Under the pieces are notes generated by a model. It did no database searches and had not been told where the DNA came from. It saw only the letters and a list, made by a program, of their open reading frames with translations. From assembly GCA_003611805.1 (NCBI GenBank), contig RAYM01000028.1:1-64000 (forward strand): a DNA stretch of 64,000 nt, written 5' to 3'. How positions within the stretch are numbered: the first letter of the stretch is position 1; every line of letters begins with the position of its first letter. The translations under genes were made by a program, and so were the position numbers. The DNA comes from a bacterium 1xD42-87. Lineage in GTDB: Bacteria > Bacillota > Clostridia > Lachnospirales > Lachnospiraceae. Positions 25,967 to 34,626 of the stretch are shown piece by piece.

Positions 25967-27601
25967 TTATACCAACCGTCTTTCCACAGATGCATTAGTT
26001 GACAAAGTAAGCAGGCTATCAATCAGTCCCGCAATTGACAGCGTTTCCTTTGCCTTTTTTCTATTGTAAAATATATAAAAGTATTTTTCCCCCTTACTCT
26101 TTTCTGCTTTTAATACATTTGTTACCTCTCTAAATCTGCATGGTTTCCTTAATTCCGGAAATATTATTTCCAAATTTTCAAACTCCTGTTTGCGGAAGCC
26201 GCTATTAAATTGATCCACGTAGAGAATTAAAAACTCAAAATCCAATTCTTCTTTATTCTGTTCTGCAAAACTTTCAAACACATTTATCCATTTAATATGT
26301 GTCTGATTCGCCCGCAATGTGCCCTCCAATCTTTTTCTCTCTTTATCATCTGCATTACTGATACTCTTCTCAATCTTTTTTGTTTCTTCCAGTACCGCAT
26401 TTAATGCCTGCCTATTGATAATGAATGGAAGCCCCAAAGATGTCAGGCATTTTTTCAATTCAGAAAGTTCCTTTTCTATAAACTCCAGTTTTTTCTCTTC
26501 TCCCTGAAAAATCGCCTGAAATTCCGCTTCTGTTTTCCATAGTGGATGCTTTCGCTGTTTTCGGCAATAATACTCATCTACAAAACTATCATCCTGCAGA
26601 TTTTTCATTAAATATCGAATATCCGAGTCTCCGATCAGCCTCACCCGCCCCAGCCGCTCCACTGTTATTCCCTCTTTTAAAAGGGATTCTATCGGTAGGT
26701 TTTCTGTTTGAAATACTTCCTCTATCAGCCGCCGCATAATATTTTCAAGCAGATAAGCTTCATATAAAACGATCGGGTGATTCTGTATCCACTTTCTTTC
26801 AGCGTCATGTGCATATACCACGTTCTCAATTACGCTAACTGCCGATTTGTCAAAACAAATATTATATTCTCCCTGTTCTTCTTCCACATATATACTTTTC
26901 AGCAAGCGCATATAGTCTATAGCCACTGTGTCGAACCCGGTCACATAAGAATCCCTGATCAAATAATCCATCTTGTCTACATCAATAACTTTAGAATTCA
27001 GCAGCTCAATCAGACAATTTTTGCAGCTCTTATCTATGTTCATACATTTTGTATATTTATATCCGGTAATACATCTGGCAAAGAAGGATTTCAAATCATC
27101 CGATATCATATTTCCAAACACCTGTAACGCCACAATGGCGCTCACCAGTTCGTGCGGTGCAGCTTTATATGCCTCATTTCGGATTTCTTCTTCCAAATCT
27201 GCATCCCCTGTCAGGTCAGCCATCATTTTGTGCAGCCGCGTCCTGTCTCCTTTGTACAGATAAAACTGCTCACCCGTATGAGAAAAAGGAGCATGTCCAA
27301 CATCATGTAACAGACATGCCAACTCAAAGGTTTCTATGTATTGGTCAATCATTTCAGGGATCTCTAATGATCTTACAGTGATCGATTTGCGAAATGCCTC
27401 AGCAGCAATCCTGCCCAAATGATGTACGCCTATTGAATGCACAAAACGATTATGCAGCGCTGAAGAATACAGAGGTGAATAGCTGGTCTGTATAATATCA
27501 CGCAGGCGTTGAAATTCCGCCAGATCCACCACCTGCGTGATTAAAGATTCTTCTATCTCTATATACCCATAAATCGGGTCTTTAAATCTTTTGTTTCCCA
27601 C
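25967..27601 (-). CDS. HD-domain phosphohydrolase (SAMHD1/YwfO-like)
   Basis: A 544-residue protein. HNRFVHSIGVHHLGR (residues 50-64), LLHDVGHAPFSH (98-109) and VDKMDYLIRD (208-217) give the H...HD...D metal site of the dNTP triphosphohydrolase-like COG1078 group. CMNIDKSCKNC near residues 186-196 could be a metal-binding knuckle. The C-terminal 270 residues, partly coiled coil, are not assigned. The start is GTG at 27599-27601; its TAGGAG site is inside the 3' end of the preceding gene, 5 bp away, so the two are coupled. The pair is more AT-rich than spoVAD and pyrF around it, which suggests insertion. Confidence 0.8.
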   Translation of the reverse strand: MGNKRFKDPIYGYIEIEESLITQVVDLAEFQRLRDIIQTSYSPLYSSALHNRFVHSIGVHHLGRIAAEAFRKSITVRSLEIPEMIDQYIETFELACLLHDVGHAPFSHTGEQFYLYKGDRTRLHKMMADLTGDADLEEEIRNEAYKAAPHELVSAIVALQVFGNMISDDLKSFFARCITGYKYTKCMNIDKSCKNCLIELLNSKVIDVDKMDYLIRDSYVTGFDTVAIDYMRLLKSIYVEEEQGEYNICFDKSAVSVIENVVYAHDAERKWIQNHPIVLYEAYLLENIMRRLIEEVFQTENLPIESLLKEGITVERLGRVRLIGDSDIRYLMKNLQDDSFVDEYYCRKQRKHPLWKTEAEFQAIFQGEEKKLEFIEKELSELKKCLTSLGLPFIINRQALNAVLEETKKIEKSISNADDKERKRLEGTLRANQTHIKWINVFESFAEQNKEELDFEFLILYVDQFNSGFRKQEFENLEIIFPELRKPCRFREVTNVLKAEKSKGEKYFYIFYNRKKAKETLSIAGLIDSLLTLSTNASVERRLV

Positions 27602-27606
27602 AATAA

Positions 27607-27969
27607 TTAAACTCCTAACGCCCGTTTAGGTCTTTCCGAGCGAAATGCTGCAATGACCTTCATGGATAAAGATGTGCAAAAACGTTCCCAGAGCTGTAGC
27701 GAAGAAATACCATCCTTTAAACGTATACCCTTTGCTCCATCTTGCTCAAAGGCTTCAAACATATCCGTATAATCTTCAATCATCGCCATTTGGCTTTCTC
27801 GTGAAACCACTAAAGCCGCTTTCGTTTCCCCATCACTGCTGAGAGCTTCCACCACACAGGCGCCATACGCATCCAAATCCTTAAAAAGCACTTCTCTTTT
27901 TCCCTTTTTTTCCAACAGTTCAATCAGGGCATTTGCCACTAAATCTTCAATTTCAATATAAATATACAT
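27607..27969 (-). CDS. Small unknown protein coupled to the HD phosphohydrolase
   Basis: A 120-residue soluble protein beginning MYIYIEIEDLVANALIELLE. I recognise no family. It is mixed alpha/beta by appearance, has no signal peptide or membrane segment, and ends in a basic tail (RSERPKRALGV). The ATG at 27967-27969 has AAAGGTGG upstream. Its last codons contain the ribosome binding site of the HD gene, so the two products are probably made together and may interact. Confidence 0.65.
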   Translation of the reverse strand: MYIYIEIEDLVANALIELLEKKGKREVLFKDLDAYGACVVEALSSDGETKAALVVSRESQMAMIEDYTDMFEAFEQDGAKGIRLKDGISSLQLWERFCTSLSMKVIAAFRSERPKRALGV

Positions 27970-27987
27970 AATTCCCACCTTTTTCTT

Positions 27988-28938
27988 TTAGCAGAATACG
28001 CCTTCCTTGATATCCTCCTTCATATCAATCACCGCCGCCCGCGACGCATCGGCATAATTCTCCGCCCCGTATTTCGCGTAAGCCTCCTGCTGGTAAGCCG
28101 CAATGATGCCTCTGGAAGAATTGACAATGGCGCCGAGACCGTCCTCGTTGAAAAAGTGTTTCAAGTCCTTGCCCCTGCCGCCCTGCGCGCCGTAACCGGG
28201 CACAAGTATGTAGGACTTTGGCATGATCTGTCTCAGAACCTTCCCCATCTCGGGATAGGTCGCGCCAACCACCGCGCCGATATAGCTGTACGAGTCGCCC
28301 ATGTGATCCGCAGCCCACTCGGCTACTTTCTCACCGACAATCTCATAGAGCGGTCTCGCCTTCGACGCGTCCGTGCTTCCCTCCGGCAGCACGAGGCGGT
28401 CCTGAAACTCGCCGCTGCTCGGGTTTGAAGTCTTTACGAGAATAAAGAGTCCCTTCTTCTCCTTCTTGCAGACTTCGATAAAGGGCTTCACGCCGTCAGA
28501 GCCAAGGTACGGATTGACCGTGGCAAAATCCTCGTCAAAACCACGGCACATGGTCTCCCCGACCTGCATCTGCCCCAGATGCCCCACCGCATAAGCCTCG
28601 GAGGTGGAACCGATATCGCCGCGCTTGATGTCGCCTATCACGACAAGCCCCTTCTCCTTACAGTATGACACCGTCTTCTGAAAGGCGTGCACACCCTCCA
28701 CGCCGAACTGCTCATACATGGCGATCTGCGGCTTCACCGCCGGAACGAGATCGCACACCGCGTCCACGATACCCTTATTGAAAAGCCAGACCGCCTCCGC
28801 CGCGCCTTTCATGGTTTCCCCGTGCTCGGCAAAAGCCTGCTTTTTGATATGTTCCGGCACAAACTTCATGGTCGGGTCGAGTCCCACCACAATGGGCGCC
28901 TCCAGTTTTTTAATCTTCTCTGTCAGTGTGTTGATCAA
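27988..28938 (-). CDS. pyrF: Orotidine 5'-phosphate decarboxylase (type 2)
   Basis: A 316-residue OMP decarboxylase, last step of UMP synthesis. PIVVGLDPTMKF is the N-terminal strand, VVIGDIKRGDIGST carries the catalytic Lys-Asp set, and VPGYGAQGGRGKD binds phosphate. Length and motifs fit the longer type-2 subfamily. The start is TTG (28936-28938), overlapping the preceding stop codon, with GGAGG about 10 nt upstream. Other pyr genes are not in the window. Confidence 0.93.
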   Translation of the reverse strand: MINTLTEKIKKLEAPIVVGLDPTMKFVPEHIKKQAFAEHGETMKGAAEAVWLFNKGIVDAVCDLVPAVKPQIAMYEQFGVEGVHAFQKTVSYCKEKGLVVIGDIKRGDIGSTSEAYAVGHLGQMQVGETMCRGFDEDFATVNPYLGSDGVKPFIEVCKKEKKGLFILVKTSNPSSGEFQDRLVLPEGSTDASKARPLYEIVGEKVAEWAADHMGDSYSYIGAVVGATYPEMGKVLRQIMPKSYILVPGYGAQGGRGKDLKHFFNEDGLGAIVNSSRGIIAAYQQEAYAKYGAENYADASRAAVIDMKEDIKEGVFC

Positions 28939-29339
28939 AGCTTCTTGCCCTCCAAATCTTTCAGTACATACTGGTTCTCAATATACTTCTGGAAATCTTT
29001 CCTCTTCACCCACTCGTAGCTGCCGTAATCTTCCGACAGGACAATGTTTGCCTCCTCTTCCTCCGGGATGGAACAGATATAAGCGATACCCACGCAATGG
29101 GTCTCACCGAGAAGCTGGGACCATGTATACTCGACCTTCTCGATCTTACCGCTTATGGACAAAAGTTCCGAGATCGCATTCAGCATCGTCTCGTCAGGCG
29201 CCTCTCCGTGGGGCACCTCCGCATCGATAAACTCCCAGACAAAAGGGTCTGGAATACGGTCATCCACCCATCTCTTTAAGAGAAGATAGGTATCCCCTTT
29301 TTTGATAATACCTTTCACACGCACATAAGTACTCTTCAT
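28935..29339 (-). CDS. Nudix-like protein with a degenerate Nudix box
   Basis: A 134-residue protein with the Nudix fold pattern: VKGIIKKGDTYLLLKRW at the start, FVWEFIDAEVPHGE and an acidic helix. The Nudix box is poor: the region GEAPDETMLNAISELLSISG keeps the position of one Glu but lacks the REUxEE core, so catalysis may be lost or altered. The ATG at 29337-29339 has GGAGG 5 nt upstream. It overlaps pyrF by 4 bp and should be co-expressed with it. Confidence 0.6.
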   Translation of the reverse strand: MKSTYVRVKGIIKKGDTYLLLKRWVDDRIPDPFVWEFIDAEVPHGEAPDETMLNAISELLSISGKIEKVEYTWSQLLGETHCVGIAYICSIPEEEEANIVLSEDYGSYEWVKRKDFQKYIENQYVLKDLEGKKL

Positions 29340-29406
29340 AATTTCCTCCATTCCGAAGCGTTCTTTGCTAAGGAACTCTTCTATATAATAATTAAATGTT
29401 ATACGG

Positions 29407-30468
29407 TTATCTTGTCTGTAAGAACTCGTACTCCCGCTTAGCCGCATCGTCATCCGGGTAACTGCGCAGATAGCTGTTCATCAGCGCTGCCGCCGTCTTG
29501 TACTCACCCATATACTCATAAGTAATGATCTCATTAAATTTGAGGGTCTGCATCATATCGTTCCCCTCAATATTCATCGCTGTCTGAAATGCGTCGAGCG
29601 CGGTCTGGTATTCTCCGAGCTGCATACGGCACAGCCCAAGCTGGTTGTATATCTCCGCCTTCGTCTGGTCGTACTCCGTATAGCCCGCGTAAATGCTCGC
29701 CGCGTAATTGTAATCCCCAAGCGCCTCGTAGGTCCTGCCAAGATAGAGTGCCGCTCCGTAGTCCGTGGCGGTCTTAAGACGCTCCAGAAAACTCCTGGCG
29801 TTCTCATAGTCTCCCATATAATAGCAGATGCGTCCCATATCGTAATCAGAAATAGATTTCTCGTTTTCCTGCATGGCGTTTTGCAGATAAATCTGCCCCG
29901 CCTCTTTATAGCCGTACTCCTCCAGCACCATATAAATGCGGATCATACGGTCATAGTTTTTCGGGTCCTGAGCAACCGCCGTATCAAAATCCGCCTGCGC
30001 CGCCTCAAAATTGCCTTCCGCCAGTTTCACGCACCCTCTCAGATAGTAAGCGTTCGTCTCCTCCGGTCTGAGCCCGAGAATCGCGTCGTAAACGCGCACC
30101 GCGTCTTCCAGCCTTCCAATCTTATAATATGCTGTTGCCAGATAATAATTGATGTCAAAATCCAGATTCTCCACCCTGCCGCTTCCGAGCCGCAGAGCCG
30201 CCTCCAGATATGTGATTGCCGCGTCATACTCCGTCTTCCCGAGATATGCCAATCCCATCCCCCGGTAGAGCAGTCGTTTCTCCTCCCCGTTTTCCTCCGC
30301 AGTCTGAAACAGGGCAAGCGCCTTCTCATAGTCGAGCGCAGCTACAGCCTCCATGCCCTGCTTCGTGTAGCTGGGCGCAGCCTCCGCCCCGCAGCCCGCC
30401 AGAAAAGCGCACAGCAAAACCACCGCAAATCCCGCTATTCTCCTGCCTTTTCTCCTCTGTCTCTCCAC
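29407..30468 (-). CDS. TPR-repeat lipoprotein
   Basis: A 353-residue protein with a lipoprotein signal (VVLLCAFLAGC, Cys near residue 26) and about eight tetratricopeptide repeats, for example NAYYLRGCVKLAEGNFEAAQ and AEIYNQLGLCRMQLGEYQTA. It is probably anchored on the outer face of the membrane and used as a protein-interaction scaffold. The start is GTG with GGAG 7 nt upstream. A role in envelope function is likely but not specific. Confidence 0.85.
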   Translation of the reverse strand: MERQRRKGRRIAGFAVVLLCAFLAGCGAEAAPSYTKQGMEAVAALDYEKALALFQTAEENGEEKRLLYRGMGLAYLGKTEYDAAITYLEAALRLGSGRVENLDFDINYYLATAYYKIGRLEDAVRVYDAILGLRPEETNAYYLRGCVKLAEGNFEAAQADFDTAVAQDPKNYDRMIRIYMVLEEYGYKEAGQIYLQNAMQENEKSISDYDMGRICYYMGDYENARSFLERLKTATDYGAALYLGRTYEALGDYNYAASIYAGYTEYDQTKAEIYNQLGLCRMQLGEYQTALDAFQTAMNIEGNDMMQTLKFNEIITYEYMGEYKTAAALMNSYLRSYPDDDAAKREYEFLQTR

Positions 30469-30621
30469 AATCTATCTCCAAGTTTATCATACGCCTGCTT
30501 CATCTGTACTTGTTCTATTCTAACCGTTCTCTCTACTGCAAGTCAAGTTCTTTACACCACACAATGTGCGTAGCGAAACCTTTTCTAAACTGACACTGCA
30601 TATTGCGCAATATGCCCACGT

Positions 30622-31377
30622 TTAAAGTAAGTTCCCGCACACCAGATCCTTCATAATCCCGAAAAACTCCCGCACCAGATTATTCGGCTGAAAATAAACA
30701 TTCGACCTCGCGGAAATCCCACAGGCATCCTCAAACCCCGCATGTCTGGCGAGCATCACGCCCCGAAACACGTGAAAGTTATTGGTGACAATCCCCACAT
30801 CCTTGTCCGTGCCGCCGATGAGCGCCGCGCTGAACGCGATATTCTCCGACGTGTCTGTGGATTTGTCCTCCATCAGGATTCTCTCGGGCGCAATCCCACG
30901 CTCCACCAGATAGGCATACATCCCCTCCGCCTCACTGCACGGCTCGTTTGCGCCCTGTCCGCCGGATACCACGCAGAGCGTATCCTCGTTTGCCATCAGA
31001 TAGTCATAAGCCGCGTCCAGCCGGAACTTGAGCACCACGCTCGGACCTGCGGGCTTCATCTGCGCCCCCAGCACGATAATATAATCCAAATCCGGTCTGC
31101 CCCTGTCTCTGTAATGGGCGAAGACACAGCCCTCCACTATCACGAAGAGAACCACGCCAAAAGCGATCAGGCCAACAATCCCCCTGCGCAGCAGCAGCGG
31201 GAAACGCCCCCACAGCTCATAGCGCAGCATGGCTGCCAGACCCAGAAAGAAAAACCCGCCAAGCGCCCAGACCAGATAAAAATGGTTTCCTGACCCGATG
31301 CGGAACACCATAAAACAATATAGAAAACACAAAAACGCCGCCAAAATACACAGAACGGTCATCCTTTTTTTCCTCAT
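30622..31377 (-). CDS. YdcF-family (DUF218) membrane protein
   Basis: A 251-residue protein with three N-terminal membrane segments and a DUF218 domain: DYIIVLGAQMKPAGPS, VVSGGQGANEPCSEAEGM and EDKSTDTSENIAFSA, then IVTNNFHVFRG. Related proteins (SanA, YdcF) act in envelope maintenance or bind SAM; the reaction here is unknown. Its ATG overlaps the stop codon of the EAL protein gene by 4 bp, so the two are coupled. Confidence 0.85.
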   Translation of the reverse strand: MRKKRMTVLCILAAFLCFLYCFMVFRIGSGNHFYLVWALGGFFFLGLAAMLRYELWGRFPLLLRRGIVGLIAFGVVLFVIVEGCVFAHYRDRGRPDLDYIIVLGAQMKPAGPSVVLKFRLDAAYDYLMANEDTLCVVSGGQGANEPCSEAEGMYAYLVERGIAPERILMEDKSTDTSENIAFSAALIGGTDKDVGIVTNNFHVFRGVMLARHAGFEDACGISARSNVYFQPNNLVREFFGIMKDLVCGNLL

Positions 31378-34289
31378 ACGATCATTTCCTCAAACACTTC
31401 CTCCGGCACGGGCTTGCAGTATCGGTAGCCCTGCGCCACGTAAGCGCCGATCTCCATCATCAGCTCAGTATCCCCTTCCGTCTCCACGCCCTCACAGACT
31501 ACCTGCGCCTCCAGATCTCTTGCCAGATTCACGATATTTCTCATAATCTGCACCTGTCTTGTCCGGTTCTCGTTATTTAACAGGAAGGAGCGGTCCAGCT
31601 TGATGACCGACGCGGGTATCTGCTCGAACACGCCGAGCGACGAGTAGCCGGAGCCAAAGTCATCGATAGAAAGATGCACGCCCTTATCTTTTAAGATCGC
31701 CACATTCTCCTTCACCTTCTGCTGCTGCATCTCCTCCACCACAAGCGTCTCCGTAATCTCCACTTCGATCAGGTCCTTAGGCACCTGATACTTTTCCATC
31801 ACGGACACAAACCGTTCCGGGAAGCCGTCCTTTACAAAATGTGACCTTGAAAAGTTGCAGGACACGGGAACTACCGCAAGCCCCTCATCCAACCGCCTGC
31901 GCAGCATCTTGCAGACGCTCTCCATCACAAAGAAATCGACCTCCGTAATCCTGCCCGTCTGCTCATAGTACGGCACGAAGAAACCGGGTGCGCGGATCGC
32001 CCCGTTTGCCGTGGGATCTTTGAAGCGCACCAGCGCCTCCGCTCCCACCACACGCTCGTCGCGGATGTCCACCTTCGCCTGATAGTATGCCACGAAATCC
32101 CTCTGAAAATCCGCCGCATCGAGCAGTTTCTCACGCTCGTGCTGCTCACGCTGCTTCTTTCGCAGCTCCTCATCGTAAATGCTGATCGCGTTGCTGTGGC
32201 TGTCCTTCAGGGGATCAACCGCCTGAATCGCATAGGACAGCGCCAGCTGGATATCCGTATCGCCCTTTTCAACCGCGCAGACACCCATTGCCAGCGTCAT
32301 GCGAATCCCTTCCTTCTCATGGATGTGGTCTGATATTCTGTTCGCCATTGCCATCATACGCTTCGTCAGGGAAGACATGTCCTCATACTGCAGAAACAGT
32401 ACGAAATGGCTGCCGTAGCTTCTGGCATAAAGCTCGTTTTCGCCGACTTCCCCAGCCATGATCTCGATGGTAAGCTCCAGAAGCCGCTGCCCCGCATTCC
32501 AGCCGTAGAGCGCGTTGTAACTCTTAAACTGACAGATATCCGTGTACACGATGGCATATTTTTTATCCGCATCTGTCCCCAGCTTTAAGGAAGCCCTGTA
32601 TTTGAGATAATTGATATTCCAGATGTTGAAATCCGCATCCTTGTACATCAGTTTCTGAAGCCGTCTGCTGTTCTCCAGCATACGGTACAGTACAAAAATC
32701 GCAAGCGCAGCAGCAGCCAGAAGCACCAGAATAATGATTATGCTGTGGTCTCTGATAAAACCGTCCACGCTCATCCTGGAATAGAAGTTATCCTGCAGCA
32801 TGTAGTCGTTGACCGATTTGTCTGTGACTTCCAGAAGCTCCTTATTCAGAATGCCGAGAAGAGGCGAATTTTCATCATTCCGAACCACCATGCGGATATC
32901 GTGCACATCGCTTAAGACCGTATGAATCTCAAGCTGCCCGAAACCGAACTGGGAGCCCAGAAGATACTCCGCCAGATATCCGTCGCACAGCGCCGCCTCC
33001 GCCTTGCCAGACTTCACCGCTTGCAGGCACTCTCTGGGATTCTCCAAAATTAAAAGCTCCGTCTGTCTCCCGGCGAAGGTGACGCCGCCTTCCTCTGTGA
33101 GATTCTCTCCCGTTACCGCCAGCGTCTGAAACTCTTCCGTCCTGCCTCCGCTCTTGGTGATCAGCACACGGGGCGCCTGGGCGTAAGCTTTCGTCAGCAC
33201 GCATTCCGTCTGCTTCATATTTCCCTCAGATTCTCCACAGTAGCCGATGATATCTATACTTCCATCCATGAGCGCCTGCTTCGCCTCGTCCATGCCCTGC
33301 ATTTTCACGTAAGAAAAAGTAAGCCCCGTGCTCACGGAAACCTCACCGAGCATCTGTGGCGCAAGCCCTTTGTAAACGCCTTCCTCATCTTCATAGGAAA
33401 AGGGATAATAACCGTCCAGATAACCGACTTTCAGCCCGTCATTTTTTCTGATGTAATCCAGTTCCTCCCCGGTGAGAAGAATCGTGTGGTCCAGACGGCT
33501 GTCGTAATATTTTACCATCAGCTCATTCTCAAGCTCCGGGCGGTTCATCTTCACATCCGCAATACCTTGGTTCAGCTCCCGCATCAGATCCTCATTGCCG
33601 GGATATGTAATGTAATAAAAAGGCATCGGCGCAAACCGACCGATTACCCGCTGACCTTCCCGGATCTCCGTGAGGGAGTGCACAAGCGCGTCGATCTCGC
33701 CTACCGAGAGTGCACCCTGCAGGACTGCCGTGCTCTCGTACTCCCGCACCCGTGGATTCTCGATACCGTGCCCTTTCAGATACTCCAGGAACTCCTGTTT
33801 CCTCACATACGTACCTACAACGCCATATGTAATGTCCTTCATGGCGTCAAAGTCCTCATATGCCAACGGGCTGTCCCCTTTCACGGCTATGGCGCCGAAC
33901 GTATACCCGTTGGCGATATCCGCGTATTTGTAAACCTGTGCACGCTCGGCGGAATACTGCGCGCTGCCTACCAGATCCACTTCTTTGTCCGCCAGCATCT
34001 GTAAAGCTTCGTCCCAGCTCTCACAGGGAACATACTCTATATTCCAGTTTACATAATCGCAAAGATTGTCGAGATATTCTACATCCATTCCGAACATGCT
34101 GCCGTCCGGCAGTGTCTCGTGATAGCCTCCCATTGGGAAAAAGCTCACCCGCACCGTCCGCTTCCCGGCTCCCTGCACCTCATCCATATTTGTGGGAAAT
34201 GCAAAAACCGCCCCCAGCATGACTACAACAAGCAGCAGGGCGGTCTCCCGCATCGTCCTATTCCGTTTCCTTTTCCTTCCATTACCCAT
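31374..34289 (-). CDS. Periplasmic-sensing c-di-GMP phosphodiesterase (SBP-SBP-TM-GGDEF-EAL)
   Basis: A 971-residue protein. A signal/anchor segment is followed by two tandem extracellular solute-binding (SBP_bac_3) domains at about 45-260 and 275-510, one membrane helix, a GGDEF-like domain whose GGDEF motif is degenerate (ARSYGSHFVLF), and an EAL domain at about 720-971. The EAL domain keeps the catalytic set: GAEALVRF, CNFS, EITET, IDDFGSGYSS, VIKLDRSF and CEGVET. It should degrade c-di-GMP in response to an external amino acid or similar ligand. I chose the ATG at 34287-34289 (MGNGRKRKRN); ATGs at 34307 and 34364 are also in frame. A structured repeat lies in its leader. Confidence 0.88.
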   Translation of the reverse strand: MGNGRKRKRNRTMRETALLLVVVMLGAVFAFPTNMDEVQGAGKRTVRVSFFPMGGYHETLPDGSMFGMDVEYLDNLCDYVNWNIEYVPCESWDEALQMLADKEVDLVGSAQYSAERAQVYKYADIANGYTFGAIAVKGDSPLAYEDFDAMKDITYGVVGTYVRKQEFLEYLKGHGIENPRVREYESTAVLQGALSVGEIDALVHSLTEIREGQRVIGRFAPMPFYYITYPGNEDLMRELNQGIADVKMNRPELENELMVKYYDSRLDHTILLTGEELDYIRKNDGLKVGYLDGYYPFSYEDEEGVYKGLAPQMLGEVSVSTGLTFSYVKMQGMDEAKQALMDGSIDIIGYCGESEGNMKQTECVLTKAYAQAPRVLITKSGGRTEEFQTLAVTGENLTEEGGVTFAGRQTELLILENPRECLQAVKSGKAEAALCDGYLAEYLLGSQFGFGQLEIHTVLSDVHDIRMVVRNDENSPLLGILNKELLEVTDKSVNDYMLQDNFYSRMSVDGFIRDHSIIIILVLLAAAALAIFVLYRMLENSRRLQKLMYKDADFNIWNINYLKYRASLKLGTDADKKYAIVYTDICQFKSYNALYGWNAGQRLLELTIEIMAGEVGENELYARSYGSHFVLFLQYEDMSSLTKRMMAMANRISDHIHEKEGIRMTLAMGVCAVEKGDTDIQLALSYAIQAVDPLKDSHSNAISIYDEELRKKQREQHEREKLLDAADFQRDFVAYYQAKVDIRDERVVGAEALVRFKDPTANGAIRAPGFFVPYYEQTGRITEVDFFVMESVCKMLRRRLDEGLAVVPVSCNFSRSHFVKDGFPERFVSVMEKYQVPKDLIEVEITETLVVEEMQQQKVKENVAILKDKGVHLSIDDFGSGYSSLGVFEQIPASVIKLDRSFLLNNENRTRQVQIMRNIVNLARDLEAQVVCEGVETEGDTELMMEIGAYVAQGYRYCKPVPEEVFEEMIV

Positions 34290-34341
34290 AACCACACTAC
34301 CTTCCCCCATGTCACAGCTCAACTGTGCCTGAAATCCGTGC

Positions 34342-34369
34342 GGAGAATGCCGCTTTTCAGGCATTCTCC
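34342..34369 (-). repeat. Structured leader element, copy A, hairpin 1
   Basis: On the minus strand GGAGAATGCC and GGCATTCTCC form a 10-bp stem around TGAAAAGC. The same hairpin with nearly the same loop is found at 38364-38391. Confidence 0.75.
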
Positions 34370-34534
34370 TAGTGCTCCATTTACCAATTAACTATCCTTT
34401 TTTGCTTGCCAGCATTCCCTTCTACTGCGTTGTTTTCGGTCAACGATGCCACCGCATCGCCTCCCTCAAACGCCTTGTATAAGGAAATTCTGGACTTCGC
34501 AAAAAGTGTATGCAATTGGAAAATGGAGCACTAG
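34369..34534. repeat. MITE-like segment with about 21-bp inverted ends
   Basis: The ends, at about 34369-34389 and 34514-34534, are inverted copies with one mismatch and include CTAGTGCTCCATTT. The segment contains no open frame. It lies between hairpin 1 and hairpin 2 of leader copy A; in copy B these are only 12 nt apart. It may be an insertion, or a long-range stem of a structured RNA. Confidence 0.5.
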
Positions 34535-34592
34535 AACTTCTTAGCGAGACAGCCTTTGCTGTCGAGCTTTAGAAGTTCTTTTCACTCTAGTG
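34531..34592 (-). repeat. Structured leader element, copy A, hairpin 2
   Basis: Outer arms AGAACTTCT/AGAAGTTCT and CACTAGA/TCTAGTG enclose an inner stem GACAGC-CTTT-GCTGTC. The segment GAGCTTTAGAA is shared with copy B. Confidence 0.65.
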
Positions 34593-34626
34593 TAACACAG
34601 TTATTTCTGACGCACTACCTCTTTTT

